A stretch of DNA of 64,000 nucleotides from Pseudomonas marginalis (GTDB taxonomy: Bacteria; Pseudomonadota; Gammaproteobacteria; Pseudomonadales; Pseudomonadaceae): the NCBI RefSeq assembly GCF_024169655.1, contig NZ_JALJWV010000001.1:4632001-4696000 (forward strand), read 5' to 3'. Under the pieces are notes generated by a model, which saw only the letters and a list, made by a program, of their open reading frames with translations, ran no database searches and was not told where the DNA came from. The position numbers were made by a program, and so were the translations under genes. Below, in pieces: positions 8,593-17,322 of this stretch. Positions within the stretch are counted from its first letter, which is position 1. Every line of letters begins with the position of its first letter.

Positions 8593-9327
8593 ATGAACCA
8601 AGCCTTCGACGTCGTTGAACTCGCCACGACCTATGCCAACAAATCCGCCCAGGACATTCTCAAGCTGGCGTTCAGCCAGTTCGGCGATGACTTGTGGATT
8701 TCCTTCAGCGGTGCCGAGGATGTGGTGCTGGTAGACATGGCCTGGAAGCTGAACAAGAACGTCAAGGTGTTCAGCCTCGACACCGGCCGCCTGCACCCGG
8801 AGACCTACCGCTTCATCGAACAGGTGCGCGAGTTCTACAAGATCGACATCGAGCTGATCTCGCCGGACCAGAGCAAACTGGAACCTTTCGTCAAAGAAAA
8901 AGGCCTGTTCAGCTTCTATAAAGACGGCCATGGCGAATGCTGCGGCGTGCGCAAGATCGAGCCGCTGCGCCGCAAGCTCTCCGGCGTGCGCGCCTGGGCC
9001 ACCGGCCAACGCCGCGACCAGAGCCCCGGCACCCGCAGCCAAGTGGCGGCGCTGGAAATCGACACGGCCTTTTCTACACCGGAACGCACCCTGTACAAGT
9101 TCAACCCGCTGGCGCAGATGACCAGCGAAGAGATCTGGGGTTACATCCGCATGCTGGAGCTGCCGTACAACAGCCTGCACGAGCGCGGTTTTATCAGCAT
9201 CGGCTGCGAGCCCTGCACCCGCCCGGTGTTGCCAAACCAGCATGAGCGCGAAGGTCGCTGGTGGTGGGAAGAAGCCACGCAGAAGGAATGCGGGCTGCAT
9301 GCCGGGAATCTCATCAGCAAAGGCTAA
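8593..9327 (+). CDS. cysH: Assimilatory adenylyl-sulfate reductase (4Fe-4S type)
   Basis: A 244-residue PAPS/APS reductase. The P-loop-like SFSGAEDVVLVDMA lies near the N-terminus. Cysteine pairs ECCGVRK and GCEPCTRP form the 4Fe-4S site that marks APS reductases, and KECGLH near the C-terminus carries the catalytic cysteine. It reduces adenylyl sulfate to sulfite with thioredoxin in cytoplasmic sulfate assimilation. It appears monocistronic and is followed directly by a REPIN-like repeat. Confidence 0.96.
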   Translation: MNQAFDVVELATTYANKSAQDILKLAFSQFGDDLWISFSGAEDVVLVDMAWKLNKNVKVFSLDTGRLHPETYRFIEQVREFYKIDIELISPDQSKLEPFVKEKGLFSFYKDGHGECCGVRKIEPLRRKLSGVRAWATGQRRDQSPGTRSQVAALEIDTAFSTPERTLYKFNPLAQMTSEEIWGYIRMLELPYNSLHERGFISIGCEPCTRPVLPNQHEREGRWWWEEATQKECGLHAGNLISKG

Positions 9328-9332
9328 ACACT

Positions 9333-9429
9333 GTGTGGGAGGGGGCTTGCCCCGATGGCGGAGTATCAGGCACTGCATGGGGTGACTGGAACGCTGGCAA
9401 GTCGAATCGGCGCACCGCCCCTCCCACAC
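9333..9429. repeat. REPIN-like inverted repeat
   Basis: GTGTGGGAGG at 9333-9342 is exactly reversed as CCTCCCACAC at 9420-9429. Just inside the left arm is GGGGCTTGCCCC, the usual REP core of fluorescent pseudomonads. Two REP singlets in opposite orientation around a short spacer form a REPIN, a non-autonomous element mobilised by RAYT transposases. Confidence 0.75.
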
Positions 9430-9789
9430 TTGTCTTGTGCCGAACGCAAAAAATGTACACATAGATGTAACCATCGGTGCCATTTTTGTGTGCAATCATT
9501 CTTTACAAGCACCAAAACGTAACATCTCCGTCCTGCCATTGTTTATCCTCTAAACAGACGACCTCCCCCGCTAGAAATAAATACCTGTTCAAACGGTCAA
9601 TTTATATCGCTTTGAATTCAGTCAGTTATTTATAGAGCCTGCAAAAACGAAATTAACCAAGGTTTTCATAGATCAAAAACTGGCACGCATGTGGCTTAAG
9701 GTGAAATGCGATTTGTATACAATAAATACAAAACATACATACACTTTACCCGCTGCGGCATTGCTGCAGTTGTGCTGGAGCCTGCCGGA
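9430..9789 (+). promoter_or_regulatory. Leader of the NCS1 operon: sigma-54-like promoter and TTGTATACAA operator
   Basis: This 360-bp non-coding stretch is AT-rich toward its right end. TGGCACGCATGTGGCT at 9681-9696 has the GG-N10-GC spacing of a sigma-54 promoter, with one mismatch in the -12 element. About 17 bp later TTGTATACAA (9713-9722) is a perfect palindrome of the kind bound by GntR-family repressors. A transcript from the promoter would start near 9707, which rules out the upstream ATG at 9706 as the transporter start. Confidence 0.6.
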
Positions 9790-11319
9790 ATGCGTACACG
9801 CCTCTCGAACACCCTCGCACTGGATCTGCCCTCCTCCGCCCTGAACCCCGAGGCCGCAAGCCCCGGCCCACTGGTACTCAGCCCACGCCTGCACAACCGG
9901 GACCTGGCGCCGACCAAGGTCGAAGGCCGACGTTGGGGGCGCTACAGCATCTTTGCGTTATGGACCAACGACGTACACAACATCGCCAATTACTCGTTCG
10001 CCATCGGCTTATATGCCCTGGGCCTGGGTGGCTGGCAGATTCTGTTATCCCTGGGGATCGGCGCGGCGTTGGTGTACTTCTTCATGAATTTATCGGGCTA
10101 TATGGGGCAAAAGACCGGGGTGCCGTTTCCGGTGATCAGCCGCATCAGTTTCGGCATTCACGGCGCGCAGATTCCGGCCTTGATCCGGGCGGTCATTGCG
10201 ATTGCCTGGTTTGGTATCCAGACCTACCTGGCCTCAGTGGTTTTCCGAGTGTTGCTGACGGCGATTCATCCAGGGTTTGCCGACTATGACCACAACTCGA
10301 TCCTGGGCCTGTCGACCCTGGGTTGGGCATGTTTTGTGACGATCTGGTTCGTGCAACTGGTGATCCTGGCCTACGGCATGGAGACGGTGCGGCGCTATGA
10401 AGGCTTCGCCGGGCCGGTGATTTTGCTGACCGTCGCTTCGCTGGCTGGCTGGATGTATTTCCAAGCCGACGGCCACATCGCCTGGTCGATTCGCGAGCCG
10501 CTCACCGGTGGCGAGATGTGGCGCAATATCTTTGCCGGGGGCGCGCTGTGGCTGGCGATCTACGGCACGTTGATTCTCAACTTCTGCGACTTCGCGCGCT
10601 CTTCGCCGTGCCGCAAGACCATCCAGGTCGGCAATTTCTGGGGCCTGCCGGTGAACATCCTGGTGTTCGCCGCCATCACCGTGCTGCTCTGCGGCGGGCA
10701 GTTCCAGCTCAATGGCCGGGTGATCGAAAGCCCGACCGAGATCATCGCGGCGATCCCCAATACGTTCTTCCTGGTACTCGGCTGCCTGGCGTTCCTGATC
10801 GTCACCGTGGCGGTGAACATCATGGCCAACTTCGTCGCCCCGGCCTTTGTGCTGAGCAACCTGGCGCCCAAGTACCTGAACTTCCGCCGCGCCGGGTTGA
10901 TCAGCGCAGCCGTGGCGGTGCTGATCCTGCCGTGGAACCTCTACAACAGCCCGCTGGTGATCGTGTACTTCCTTTCCGGCCTGGGCGCGCTGCTGGGGCC
11001 GTTGTACGGGGTGATCATGGTCGATTACTGGCTGATCCGTAAAAGCCAGGTCGACGTGCCGCAACTGTACAGCGAAAACCCGAAGGGTGTTTATTACTAC
11101 AGCCGTGGCGTGAATATGCGCGCGGTGGCGGCATTTATTCCTGCGGCGGTGATCGCCATCCTGCTGGCGCTGTTGCCGGGATTTGCCAGTGTCTCGCCGT
11201 TTTCCTGGTTGTTTGGCGCCGGTATTGCAGGGCTGTTGTACCGGCTGATCGCCAAGCGCCAGCCGTTCTACGCTGATGTCAGCGGTGAAAGCATTGCAGT
11301 CGATAACGTCAGTCATTAA
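9790..11319 (+). CDS. NCS1 family nucleobase/hydantoin:cation symporter
   Basis: A 509-residue membrane protein of about 12 hydrophobic helices. The NCS1 signature ALWTNDVHNIANYSFAIGLY is at the first helix, and VPFPVISRISFGIHG is the conserved helix 3 loop. It imports a purine, pyrimidine, allantoin or hydantoin with a cation. The start is ATG 9790, which has GGAG nine bases upstream; a further-upstream ATG would lie at the probable transcription start. A racemase-family gene follows 12 bp later. A sigma-54-like promoter suggests use as a nitrogen source under nitrogen limitation. Confidence 0.9.
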   Translation: MRTRLSNTLALDLPSSALNPEAASPGPLVLSPRLHNRDLAPTKVEGRRWGRYSIFALWTNDVHNIANYSFAIGLYALGLGGWQILLSLGIGAALVYFFMNLSGYMGQKTGVPFPVISRISFGIHGAQIPALIRAVIAIAWFGIQTYLASVVFRVLLTAIHPGFADYDHNSILGLSTLGWACFVTIWFVQLVILAYGMETVRRYEGFAGPVILLTVASLAGWMYFQADGHIAWSIREPLTGGEMWRNIFAGGALWLAIYGTLILNFCDFARSSPCRKTIQVGNFWGLPVNILVFAAITVLLCGGQFQLNGRVIESPTEIIAAIPNTFFLVLGCLAFLIVTVAVNIMANFVAPAFVLSNLAPKYLNFRRAGLISAAVAVLILPWNLYNSPLVIVYFLSGLGALLGPLYGVIMVDYWLIRKSQVDVPQLYSENPKGVYYYSRGVNMRAVAAFIPAAVIAILLALLPGFASVSPFSWLFGAGIAGLLYRLIAKRQPFYADVSGESIAVDNVSH

Positions 11320-11331
11320 AAAGGACATTCC

Positions 11332-12054
11332 ATGCGCATCCTCGTGGTCAACGTCAACACCACCGAATCCATCACCCAAACCATCGCCGAGCAAGCGCGG
11401 GCCGTGGCCTCGCCGGGCACCGAGATTATCGGGCTCACCCCATACTTCGGCGCCGAATCGGTGGAAGGCAATTTTGAGAGCTACCTGGCGGCCATCGCGG
11501 TGATGGACCGCGTGATGGCCTATGACCAACCGTTCGATGCGGTGATCCAGGCCGGGTATGGCGAACATGGGCGCGAAGGCCTACAGGAATTGTTGAACGT
11601 GCCGGTGGTGGACATCACCGAAGCGGCGGCCACCACCGCGATGTTCCTCGGCCACGCCTATTCGGTGGTGACCACCCTGGACCGCACGGTGCCGCTGATC
11701 GAAGACCGCCTGAAACTCGCCGGCCTGTATCAACGCTGCGCCTCGGTGCGGGCCAGCGGCATGGCGGTGCTGGAGCTGGAAGAACACCCGCTGGCGGCCA
11801 TGGAGGCCATCGTGCGGCAGGCGGAACTGGCGATCCGCGAGGACAAGGCCGAGGTGATCTGCCTGGGGTGCGGCGGCATGGCCGGGCTGGACGAACGCAT
11901 TCGCCAGCGCACCGGAGTGCCGGTGGTGGATGGGGTGACGGCGGCGGTGACGATTGCCGAAGGGTTGGTGCGACTGGGGTTGTCGACGTCGAAGGTCAGG
12001 ACCTACGCCACGCCACGGCCGAAGAACGTCATCGGCTGGCCGCGCAGCCGATAG
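11332..12054 (+). CDS. Aspartate/glutamate (hydantoin) racemase family protein
   Basis: A 240-residue member of the Asp/Glu/hydantoin racemase superfamily, with MRILVVNVNTTESIT at the N-terminus and VICLGCGGMAGLDERI holding the second catalytic cysteine. The first catalytic cysteine, expected in the DAVIQAGYGEHGREG segment, is absent, so a standard two-base racemisation is doubtful; one-cysteine relatives include arylmalonate decarboxylase. It is co-transcribed with the NCS1 importer 12 bp upstream and presumably acts on the imported compound. Confidence 0.82.
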   Translation: MRILVVNVNTTESITQTIAEQARAVASPGTEIIGLTPYFGAESVEGNFESYLAAIAVMDRVMAYDQPFDAVIQAGYGEHGREGLQELLNVPVVDITEAAATTAMFLGHAYSVVTTLDRTVPLIEDRLKLAGLYQRCASVRASGMAVLELEEHPLAAMEAIVRQAELAIREDKAEVICLGCGGMAGLDERIRQRTGVPVVDGVTAAVTIAEGLVRLGLSTSKVRTYATPRPKNVIGWPRSR

Positions 12055-12069
12055 AACGGGGCGCGGCGA

Positions 12070-12993
12070 TCAAATCGCGCTGAAGCGCTGCGCCAGTCCC
12101 GCGATTAAAAACTGCTCGAGGATGAAGTCGACAAACGCCCGCGTCTTACCGGGCAGCAGTTTGTGTTCGGCGTAGTAGAGGGAGATGTTGCCGTCGTCGA
12201 CATACCAGTCGGGCAGCACCCGCACCACCGCGCCGCTGTCGAGGAACGGCACCGCCATCGGCATGCTCACCAACGCGATGCCCAGGCCCTGGGCGGCGGC
12301 GCAACAGGCGGCCTCCGAATCGCTCAGGGTCATGCGCGGCTTGAGCACCAACGGGCGCTGTTCGCGCTCACGGTTGCTCAGTTGCCAGGAGCGCACGCGG
12401 CCGGTTTGCGGGGAGCGGATCAGGATGCCCAGACAGCGCGCCAGATCCTCCGGCGCCAGTACCGGCGGGCGTTGCGCCAGGTACTCCGCTGACGCCACCA
12501 GCACCCGGTGCGCGGGCGTGAGCTTGCGCGCCACCACGCCCTGGGGCAGCTCAAAGCCACCGCCGATGGCCGCGTCGAAGCCCTGGCCGATCAGGTCAAC
12601 CTGGCGGTTATCAAAATGCCAATCCGGGCTGATATCCGGAAAACGCCGGACGAACTCCCCCAGCAACGGCATGACATAGCGATTACCGAACACTGTGCCC
12701 ATGCTGACCTTGAGCGTCCCCACCGGCCGACCCTCGGCGCTGGCCAGGTTGGCCACGGCGTTCTGAATGGTGATGAGGCTGTCGCTGACTTCGGCGAGGA
12801 ACCGCTTGCCGGCTTCGGTCAGGGTCAGGCGCCGGGTGCTGCGCTGGAACAGCCGCACACCCAGGCGCGCTTCCAGCTTGGCGACACTTTTGCCCACCGC
12901 CGCCGGGGTCAGGCTCAAGTGCCGGGCCGCTTCGGCAAAGCTGCCGCCTTCGGCGCTGCGCACAAAGCATTCGATACTGCCGAAGCTCTCCAT
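12070..12993 (-). CDS. LysR family transcriptional regulator
   Basis: A 307-residue LysR protein. The helix-turn-helix is at residues 1-60 (GSFAEAARHLSLTPAAVGKS, then a KLEARLGVRLFQRS wing), followed by a periplasmic-binding-like effector domain. It is divergent from the SDR gene at 13120, with 126 bp between, so it probably controls that gene. Its effector is not predictable. Its stop is 15 bp from the convergent racemase gene. Confidence 0.93.
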   Translation of the reverse strand: MESFGSIECFVRSAEGGSFAEAARHLSLTPAAVGKSVAKLEARLGVRLFQRSTRRLTLTEAGKRFLAEVSDSLITIQNAVANLASAEGRPVGTLKVSMGTVFGNRYVMPLLGEFVRRFPDISPDWHFDNRQVDLIGQGFDAAIGGGFELPQGVVARKLTPAHRVLVASAEYLAQRPPVLAPEDLARCLGILIRSPQTGRVRSWQLSNREREQRPLVLKPRMTLSDSEAACCAAAQGLGIALVSMPMAVPFLDSGAVVRVLPDWYVDDGNISLYYAEHKLLPGKTRAFVDFILEQFLIAGLAQRFSAI

Positions 12994-13119
12994 ATCCGCC
13001 CACTCTAAACTTTTGGTTTACACAGACTATAGCAATCAGGGTCTACCGACAGCGCAGGGTGAGGTCGATACTCGGCTCCATCAACAAGGCATCCCGCCTT
13101 GAACAGCTAGGAGATCGAC

Positions 13120-13866
13120 ATGACCACCCAGAACCTCAGCGGCAAAGTCGCCTTGATTCAAGGCGGTTCACGCGGCATCGGCGCCGCCATCGTCAAGCGT
13201 CTTGCGGCGCAAGGTGCAGCCGTCGCCTTTACCTACGTCAGTTCGGCCGCCAAGGCCGCAGAATTGCAGAACAGCGTGATCAGCGCCGGCGGCAAAGCCT
13301 TGGCGATTCAGGCCGACAGCGCCGATGCCACGGCGATTCGCAACGCGGTCAACGCCACGGTCCAAGCCTTCGGCCGCCTGGATATCCTGGTGAACAACGC
13401 AGGCGTACTGGCCATCGCCCCGCTGGAAGACTTCAAGCTGGAGGACTTCGACCAGACCCTGGCAATCAACGTGCGCAGCGTGTTCATCGCCACTCAGGAA
13501 GCGGCCAAGCACATGGGCGAAGGCGGCCGCGTGATCAACATCGGCAGCACCAACGCCGAGCGCATGCCGTTTGGCGGCGGCGGGCCGTATGCGATGAGCA
13601 AGGCGGCGCTGGTCGGTTTGACCAAGGGCCTGGCGCGGGACCTGGGGCCGCGTGGCATTACTATTAACAACGTGCAGCCAGGGCCGGTGGACACCGACAT
13701 GAACCCGGCGAACAGTGAATTCGCCGAGAGCCTGATCGGGTTGATGGCGGTGGGCCGTTATGGCCATGTCGAGGAGATCGCCAGCTTTGTGGCCTACCTC
13801 GCCGGGCCGGAAGCCGGATATATCACCGGAGCCAGCCTGACCATTGATGGTGGGTTCAGTGCATAA
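13120..13866 (+). CDS. Short-chain dehydrogenase/reductase
   Basis: A 248-residue classical SDR. GGSRGIGAAIVKRL is the cofactor-binding glycine motif, NNAG follows at about residue 90, and the catalytic Ser with YAMSK (Tyr-x-x-x-Lys) lies at about 140-160. A C-terminal YITGASLTIDGGFSA completes the fold. Its close relatives are 3-oxoacyl-ACP reductase-like enzymes of unknown substrate. A GGAG ribosome site precedes the ATG. It is divergent from a LysR gene that likely regulates it. Confidence 0.92.
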   Translation: MTTQNLSGKVALIQGGSRGIGAAIVKRLAAQGAAVAFTYVSSAAKAAELQNSVISAGGKALAIQADSADATAIRNAVNATVQAFGRLDILVNNAGVLAIAPLEDFKLEDFDQTLAINVRSVFIATQEAAKHMGEGGRVINIGSTNAERMPFGGGGPYAMSKAALVGLTKGLARDLGPRGITINNVQPGPVDTDMNPANSEFAESLIGLMAVGRYGHVEEIASFVAYLAGPEAGYITGASLTIDGGFSA

Positions 13867-13885
13867 CCGCCTGTAGGAGCCCGGG

Positions 13886-14578
13886 TCAGGACATTGGCGG
13901 CAAGCCGTAGGCGGCGAGGTCGAAGTCCGCGAGTTTGCGGATGATCTGGTCGGCGTGGTGGTACTTGCTGTCGGCCATGGCTTCATCGGGCACGGCGATG
14001 GCGGTCATCCGGGCCGCCTTCGCCGCGGTGACGCCGAACGGCGAGTCTTCAAACACCAGGCAATCTTGCGGCGCAATGCCCAGGCGCCGCGCGGCGGTGA
14101 GGAAGATGTCCGGCGCGGGTTTGGCCGCGCCGACTTCCGGGTCGTCAGCCGTGACGATGGTGCCAAACAGGCCAAACCACTCGCGGTGCAGCGTGGTCTT
14201 GTGGCCAAAGGAGTTGCGCGACGAACTGGTGCCCACCGCAATCGGAATATTGTGCGCACTCAGGTGCCGTACCAACGCTTCGGCACCGGGCATGCCCAAT
14301 GCCCTGGGGAAACGTTCGCTCATCAGCGGCTCACGGATTTCGAGGAACTCAGCCGCCGTGATCGGCAGGTCCAGCGCCTTGACCACGTAGTCGGCCAGGT
14401 CCTGGGCACCGCGCCCGATGATGTGCTGTTTGATCCCCCAGTCATAGGTACGCCCGAAGCGCTCGGCGATGATCTGCGTCACTTCGGTGTAGATGCCTTC
14501 GGTATCCAGCAACAAGCCGTCCATATCGAAAATCACGGCCTTGATCGGACCGACTGCGCTACGCGGTGCATTCATCAC
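13886..14578 (-). CDS. HAD-IA family phosphatase (pseudouridine-5'-phosphatase/PGM-like)
   Basis: A 230-residue HAD hydrolase with VIFDMDGLLLDTEG (nucleophile and acid Asp), VGTSSSRNSF (motif II), GAAKPAPDIF (motif III Lys) and VFEDSPFGV (motif IV). An alpha-helical cap sits between motifs I and II. It resembles the HDHD1/GS1 and beta-phosphoglucomutase branch that dephosphorylates small sugar or nucleotide phosphates. Convergent with the SDR gene, with 19 bp between them. Confidence 0.88.
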   Translation of the reverse strand: MMNAPRSAVGPIKAVIFDMDGLLLDTEGIYTEVTQIIAERFGRTYDWGIKQHIIGRGAQDLADYVVKALDLPITAAEFLEIREPLMSERFPRALGMPGAEALVRHLSAHNIPIAVGTSSSRNSFGHKTTLHREWFGLFGTIVTADDPEVGAAKPAPDIFLTAARRLGIAPQDCLVFEDSPFGVTAAKAARMTAIAVPDEAMADSKYHHADQIIRKLADFDLAAYGLPPMS

Positions 14579-14665
14579 AACAAAACCCTGGAGGAAGGAC
14601 TAAAAGGATTCAGCACAATACCGGCCACGCTTGTCGGCAGGCAACCCTTTAGGCTGTGCGCCTGA

Positions 14666-15634
14666 TCAGGCAGGCGTGGGCAGGCAGCCCAGGCTGGTCA
14701 ATGCGGCCTCCACCGCGTGTTCCAACGGCGTATGGGGTTCGTGGCCCAGGGCCGCAAGCAAGCGTTGGTTATCCATACGCAACGGGGTTTGCCACAGATA
14801 ACGCATCTCCTGTATCTCGCGAAAGGTCACGACAAACGGTGCAGCCAACGTCAACAACCACCAGGGAAATACGCCTACACGCGGTTGCAGGCCCGTCCTG
14901 CGTAACACTACGCGCTGGATCGCCTGGCTCATCTGCGTGCCATCACTGTCCACGTGCCCGGCCATATGAAAGCAGGCAAAGGCCTCGAGGGTGGCGCGAC
15001 GCTCAATCAACTCGAGCATGGTGCGCGCCACATCCGGTAGGTAGGCCCATTGGTGGGCGACGCCAGGCACGCCTGGTTCGCTGACGGCGCGCACCGGTTT
15101 ACCGGGTTTGACCAGGCCTTGGGAGAACCAGTTGTTGGCCGCTCCGGCGCCGAAAAAATCCCCGGCACGCACGATCACTACACGAGCGCCCTCGCGGGAA
15201 GACTGCAGCAAGCGCTGCTCCAGTTGCACCCGTATCGCGCCCTTGCGGGTCAGCGGGTGCTGGGGTGAGTCTTCGGAAAGCACCGGGAACGCATCCGGCC
15301 CGAAGTTGTAGACCGTACCGGGCAACACGATGGTCGCGCGCTCGGCGATGGCGGCCGCTATGGTGTTGTCGATCATCGGCAGCACCTGCTCGGCCCAATT
15401 GCGATAGCCCGGCGGGTTCACCCCATGGATGATCACCGCGCAGCCACGGGCGGCAGCGATCACTTCGTCGCGATTGAGCGCATCGCCTTTGAGCCAGGTA
15501 TAGGCGGCATTCTGGCTACGGGCCTTGACGACATCCCGGGTCAACGCACACACCTGCCAGCCCGCCGCGCTCAGCTGTCGCGCCACTTCGCCGCCGATAC
15601 CGCCGGTTGCACCCAATACCAGAACCTTGCTCAT
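14666..15634 (-). CDS. NAD(P)-dependent epimerase/dehydratase family protein
   Basis: A 322-residue extended-SDR/NmrA-like protein starting MSKVLVLGATGGIGGEVARQ, the Rossmann glycine motif. Later VVIVRAGDFFGAG and QWAYLPDVARTM are typical of sugar-nucleotide epimerase relatives. The second of two adjacent ATGs (15634, spacing 7 from GGGAG) is preferred to 15637. It is divergent from the LysR gene at 15728, with only 93 bp between, which suggests regulation by it. The substrate is unknown. Confidence 0.85.
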   Translation of the reverse strand: MSKVLVLGATGGIGGEVARQLSAAGWQVCALTRDVVKARSQNAAYTWLKGDALNRDEVIAAARGCAVIIHGVNPPGYRNWAEQVLPMIDNTIAAAIAERATIVLPGTVYNFGPDAFPVLSEDSPQHPLTRKGAIRVQLEQRLLQSSREGARVVIVRAGDFFGAGAANNWFSQGLVKPGKPVRAVSEPGVPGVAHQWAYLPDVARTMLELIERRATLEAFACFHMAGHVDSDGTQMSQAIQRVVLRRTGLQPRVGVFPWWLLTLAAPFVVTFREIQEMRYLWQTPLRMDNQRLLAALGHEPHTPLEHAVEAALTSLGCLPTPA

Positions 15635-15727
15635 CATCCGCTCCCACGTTGGTTGGAGCGGCCATTCTGTTCGCAGCACAGCTATAGAGGAATTGCCGAA
15701 GACCATCCAGACGCTATACATTTACGC

Positions 15728-16612
15728 ATGGCATTGAACATTGGTTGGGAGCTTTACCGATCGTTTCTTGGCGTACTCAAGGAAGGATCGCTGTCGGGGG
15801 CCGCACGGCAGCTCGGCATCACACAGCCCACCGTCGGTCGGCATATTGCCGCGCTGGAAACGGCCTTGGGCGTGGTGCTGTTCACTCGTTCCCCCACCGG
15901 ACTGCTGCCGACGGCAGTGGCCCACACCATGAGAGCCCACGCCGAGACAATGGAGCGCACGGCCGCCGCCCTCGAACGTAGCGCCTCCGCCCAAGGCGAC
16001 GAGGTCCGCGGCGTGGTGCGCGTATCCGCCAGCGAGGTGGTCGGCGTGGAAGTACTGCCGCCAATCATCACGCGGTTGCGCCAACAGCATCCTCAGCTCA
16101 AGGTCGAACTGGTCCTGACCAACCGCCTGAGCGACCTGCTGCAATTGGAAGCTGACATCGCCGTGCGGATGGTCCGCCCCAGCCAGGAGCAACTGCTGGC
16201 ACAGCGCATCGGCCTGATCGAAGTCGGCCTGCATGCCCGCGACGATTACCTGCACCAGCACGGTACGCCGCAAGAGTTGAAAGACCTGACCGACCACGCG
16301 GTGATCGGCTACGACCGGGAAAACGCGTTTATCCGCAGCCTGGCCGTTAAAGGCTTCGAACGCAGCACCTTCGCCCTCAGCAGCGACAGCGACCTGGCGC
16401 AACTGGCGCTGATCCGTGCCGGCGCCGGCATCGGCGGATGCCAGGTCAAGCTGGCCCAACAAGACACGCGCCTGCGTCGGGTACTGCCGGAAGCATTCGC
16501 GCTCAAACTCGACACCTGGGTCACCATGCATGAAGACCTGCGCAACAGCCCACGCTGCCGGGCGACGTTTGACGCGCTAGTCGCGGGTTTACAGCATTAC
16601 GTACAGGATTGA
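15728..16612 (+). CDS. LysR family transcriptional regulator
   Basis: A 294-residue LysR protein; helix-turn-helix about residues 8-65 (GSLSGAARQLGITQPTVGRH), then the effector domain. The start at ATG 15728 places the helix-turn-helix at the usual distance; the longer open frame to 15425 lies over the divergent epimerase gene and is an artefact. It probably regulates that epimerase. The pairing mirrors the LysR/SDR pair 3 kb upstream. Confidence 0.92.
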   Translation: MALNIGWELYRSFLGVLKEGSLSGAARQLGITQPTVGRHIAALETALGVVLFTRSPTGLLPTAVAHTMRAHAETMERTAAALERSASAQGDEVRGVVRVSASEVVGVEVLPPIITRLRQQHPQLKVELVLTNRLSDLLQLEADIAVRMVRPSQEQLLAQRIGLIEVGLHARDDYLHQHGTPQELKDLTDHAVIGYDRENAFIRSLAVKGFERSTFALSSDSDLAQLALIRAGAGIGGCQVKLAQQDTRLRRVLPEAFALKLDTWVTMHEDLRNSPRCRATFDALVAGLQHYVQD

Positions 16613-16666
16613 GACAGCTTCGCTGAGGAAGAATCAAACGCCCTCAATCCCTTCATAGCCGCCCCC

Positions 16667-17245
16667 ATGACCGAAGCCTTCGAAGTCCCCAGCCCCCACG
16701 AAAAACACATCGAACACACCACCGAACATGCCCACGCGCGCGGTGACAATTTCGCCAGCCGCATCGCCGTGATGACCGCGCTGATGGCCACCCTTGGCGC
16801 CATGCTCAGCTACCAGGCCGGCTCCACCGAAAGCGAAGCGGCGATGGACAAGAACAACGCCGCCATTTTCAAGACCGAAGCCGCCAACCAGTGGAACTAC
16901 TACCAGGCCAAATCCAGCCGGCAAAACCTGGCGGAACTGGCTACCCATATTCCCGGTGTGGACGCCGCGCACTACAAGGATGAGAGCGAGCGCTACAAGG
17001 GCCAGAAGGAAGACGTGCGTAAACAGGCCGAGAAACTTGAGGCAACCTCACGGGAATGGGATCAGAAATCCGAAGAAGCGCTGCACCAGCATCACCGCTG
17101 GGCCCAGGCGATGACGGCGATTCAGATCGCGATTTCGTTGGCGGCGATTACGTTGTTGACGCGCAAGGAATGGTTGAAGCGCATGTCGTATACCGCTGGC
17201 GGTGTCGCCGTGGTGCTGGGCAGCCTGGCGTGGCTGCATGTCTAA
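16667..17245 (+). CDS. DUF4337 membrane protein
   Basis: A 192-residue protein with a TM helix near residues 27-47 (ALMATLGAMLSYQAG), a charged coiled-coil middle rich in Lys and Glu (about 75-140), and two C-terminal helices (AIQIAISLAAITLL and a final hydrophobic run). The layout matches DUF4337, a family of unknown function with a cytoplasmic or periplasmic helical hairpin between membrane anchors. No ribosome site is obvious. The neighbours do not suggest a role. Confidence 0.85.
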   Translation: MTEAFEVPSPHEKHIEHTTEHAHARGDNFASRIAVMTALMATLGAMLSYQAGSTESEAAMDKNNAAIFKTEAANQWNYYQAKSSRQNLAELATHIPGVDAAHYKDESERYKGQKEDVRKQAEKLEATSREWDQKSEEALHQHHRWAQAMTAIQIAISLAAITLLTRKEWLKRMSYTAGGVAVVLGSLAWLHV

Positions 17246-17322
17246 TAATTTCGCTTGGGCGCCCAATACCAGTCGCTATATAGTAAACCTCATAACGCTA
17301 CCCACCGCACAAGGAGATAACG

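Noticed and set aside
10234..11568. 444-codon frame opposite the NCS1 transporter
   Set aside because: Antisense shadow with biased composition; the transporter has conserved family motifs.
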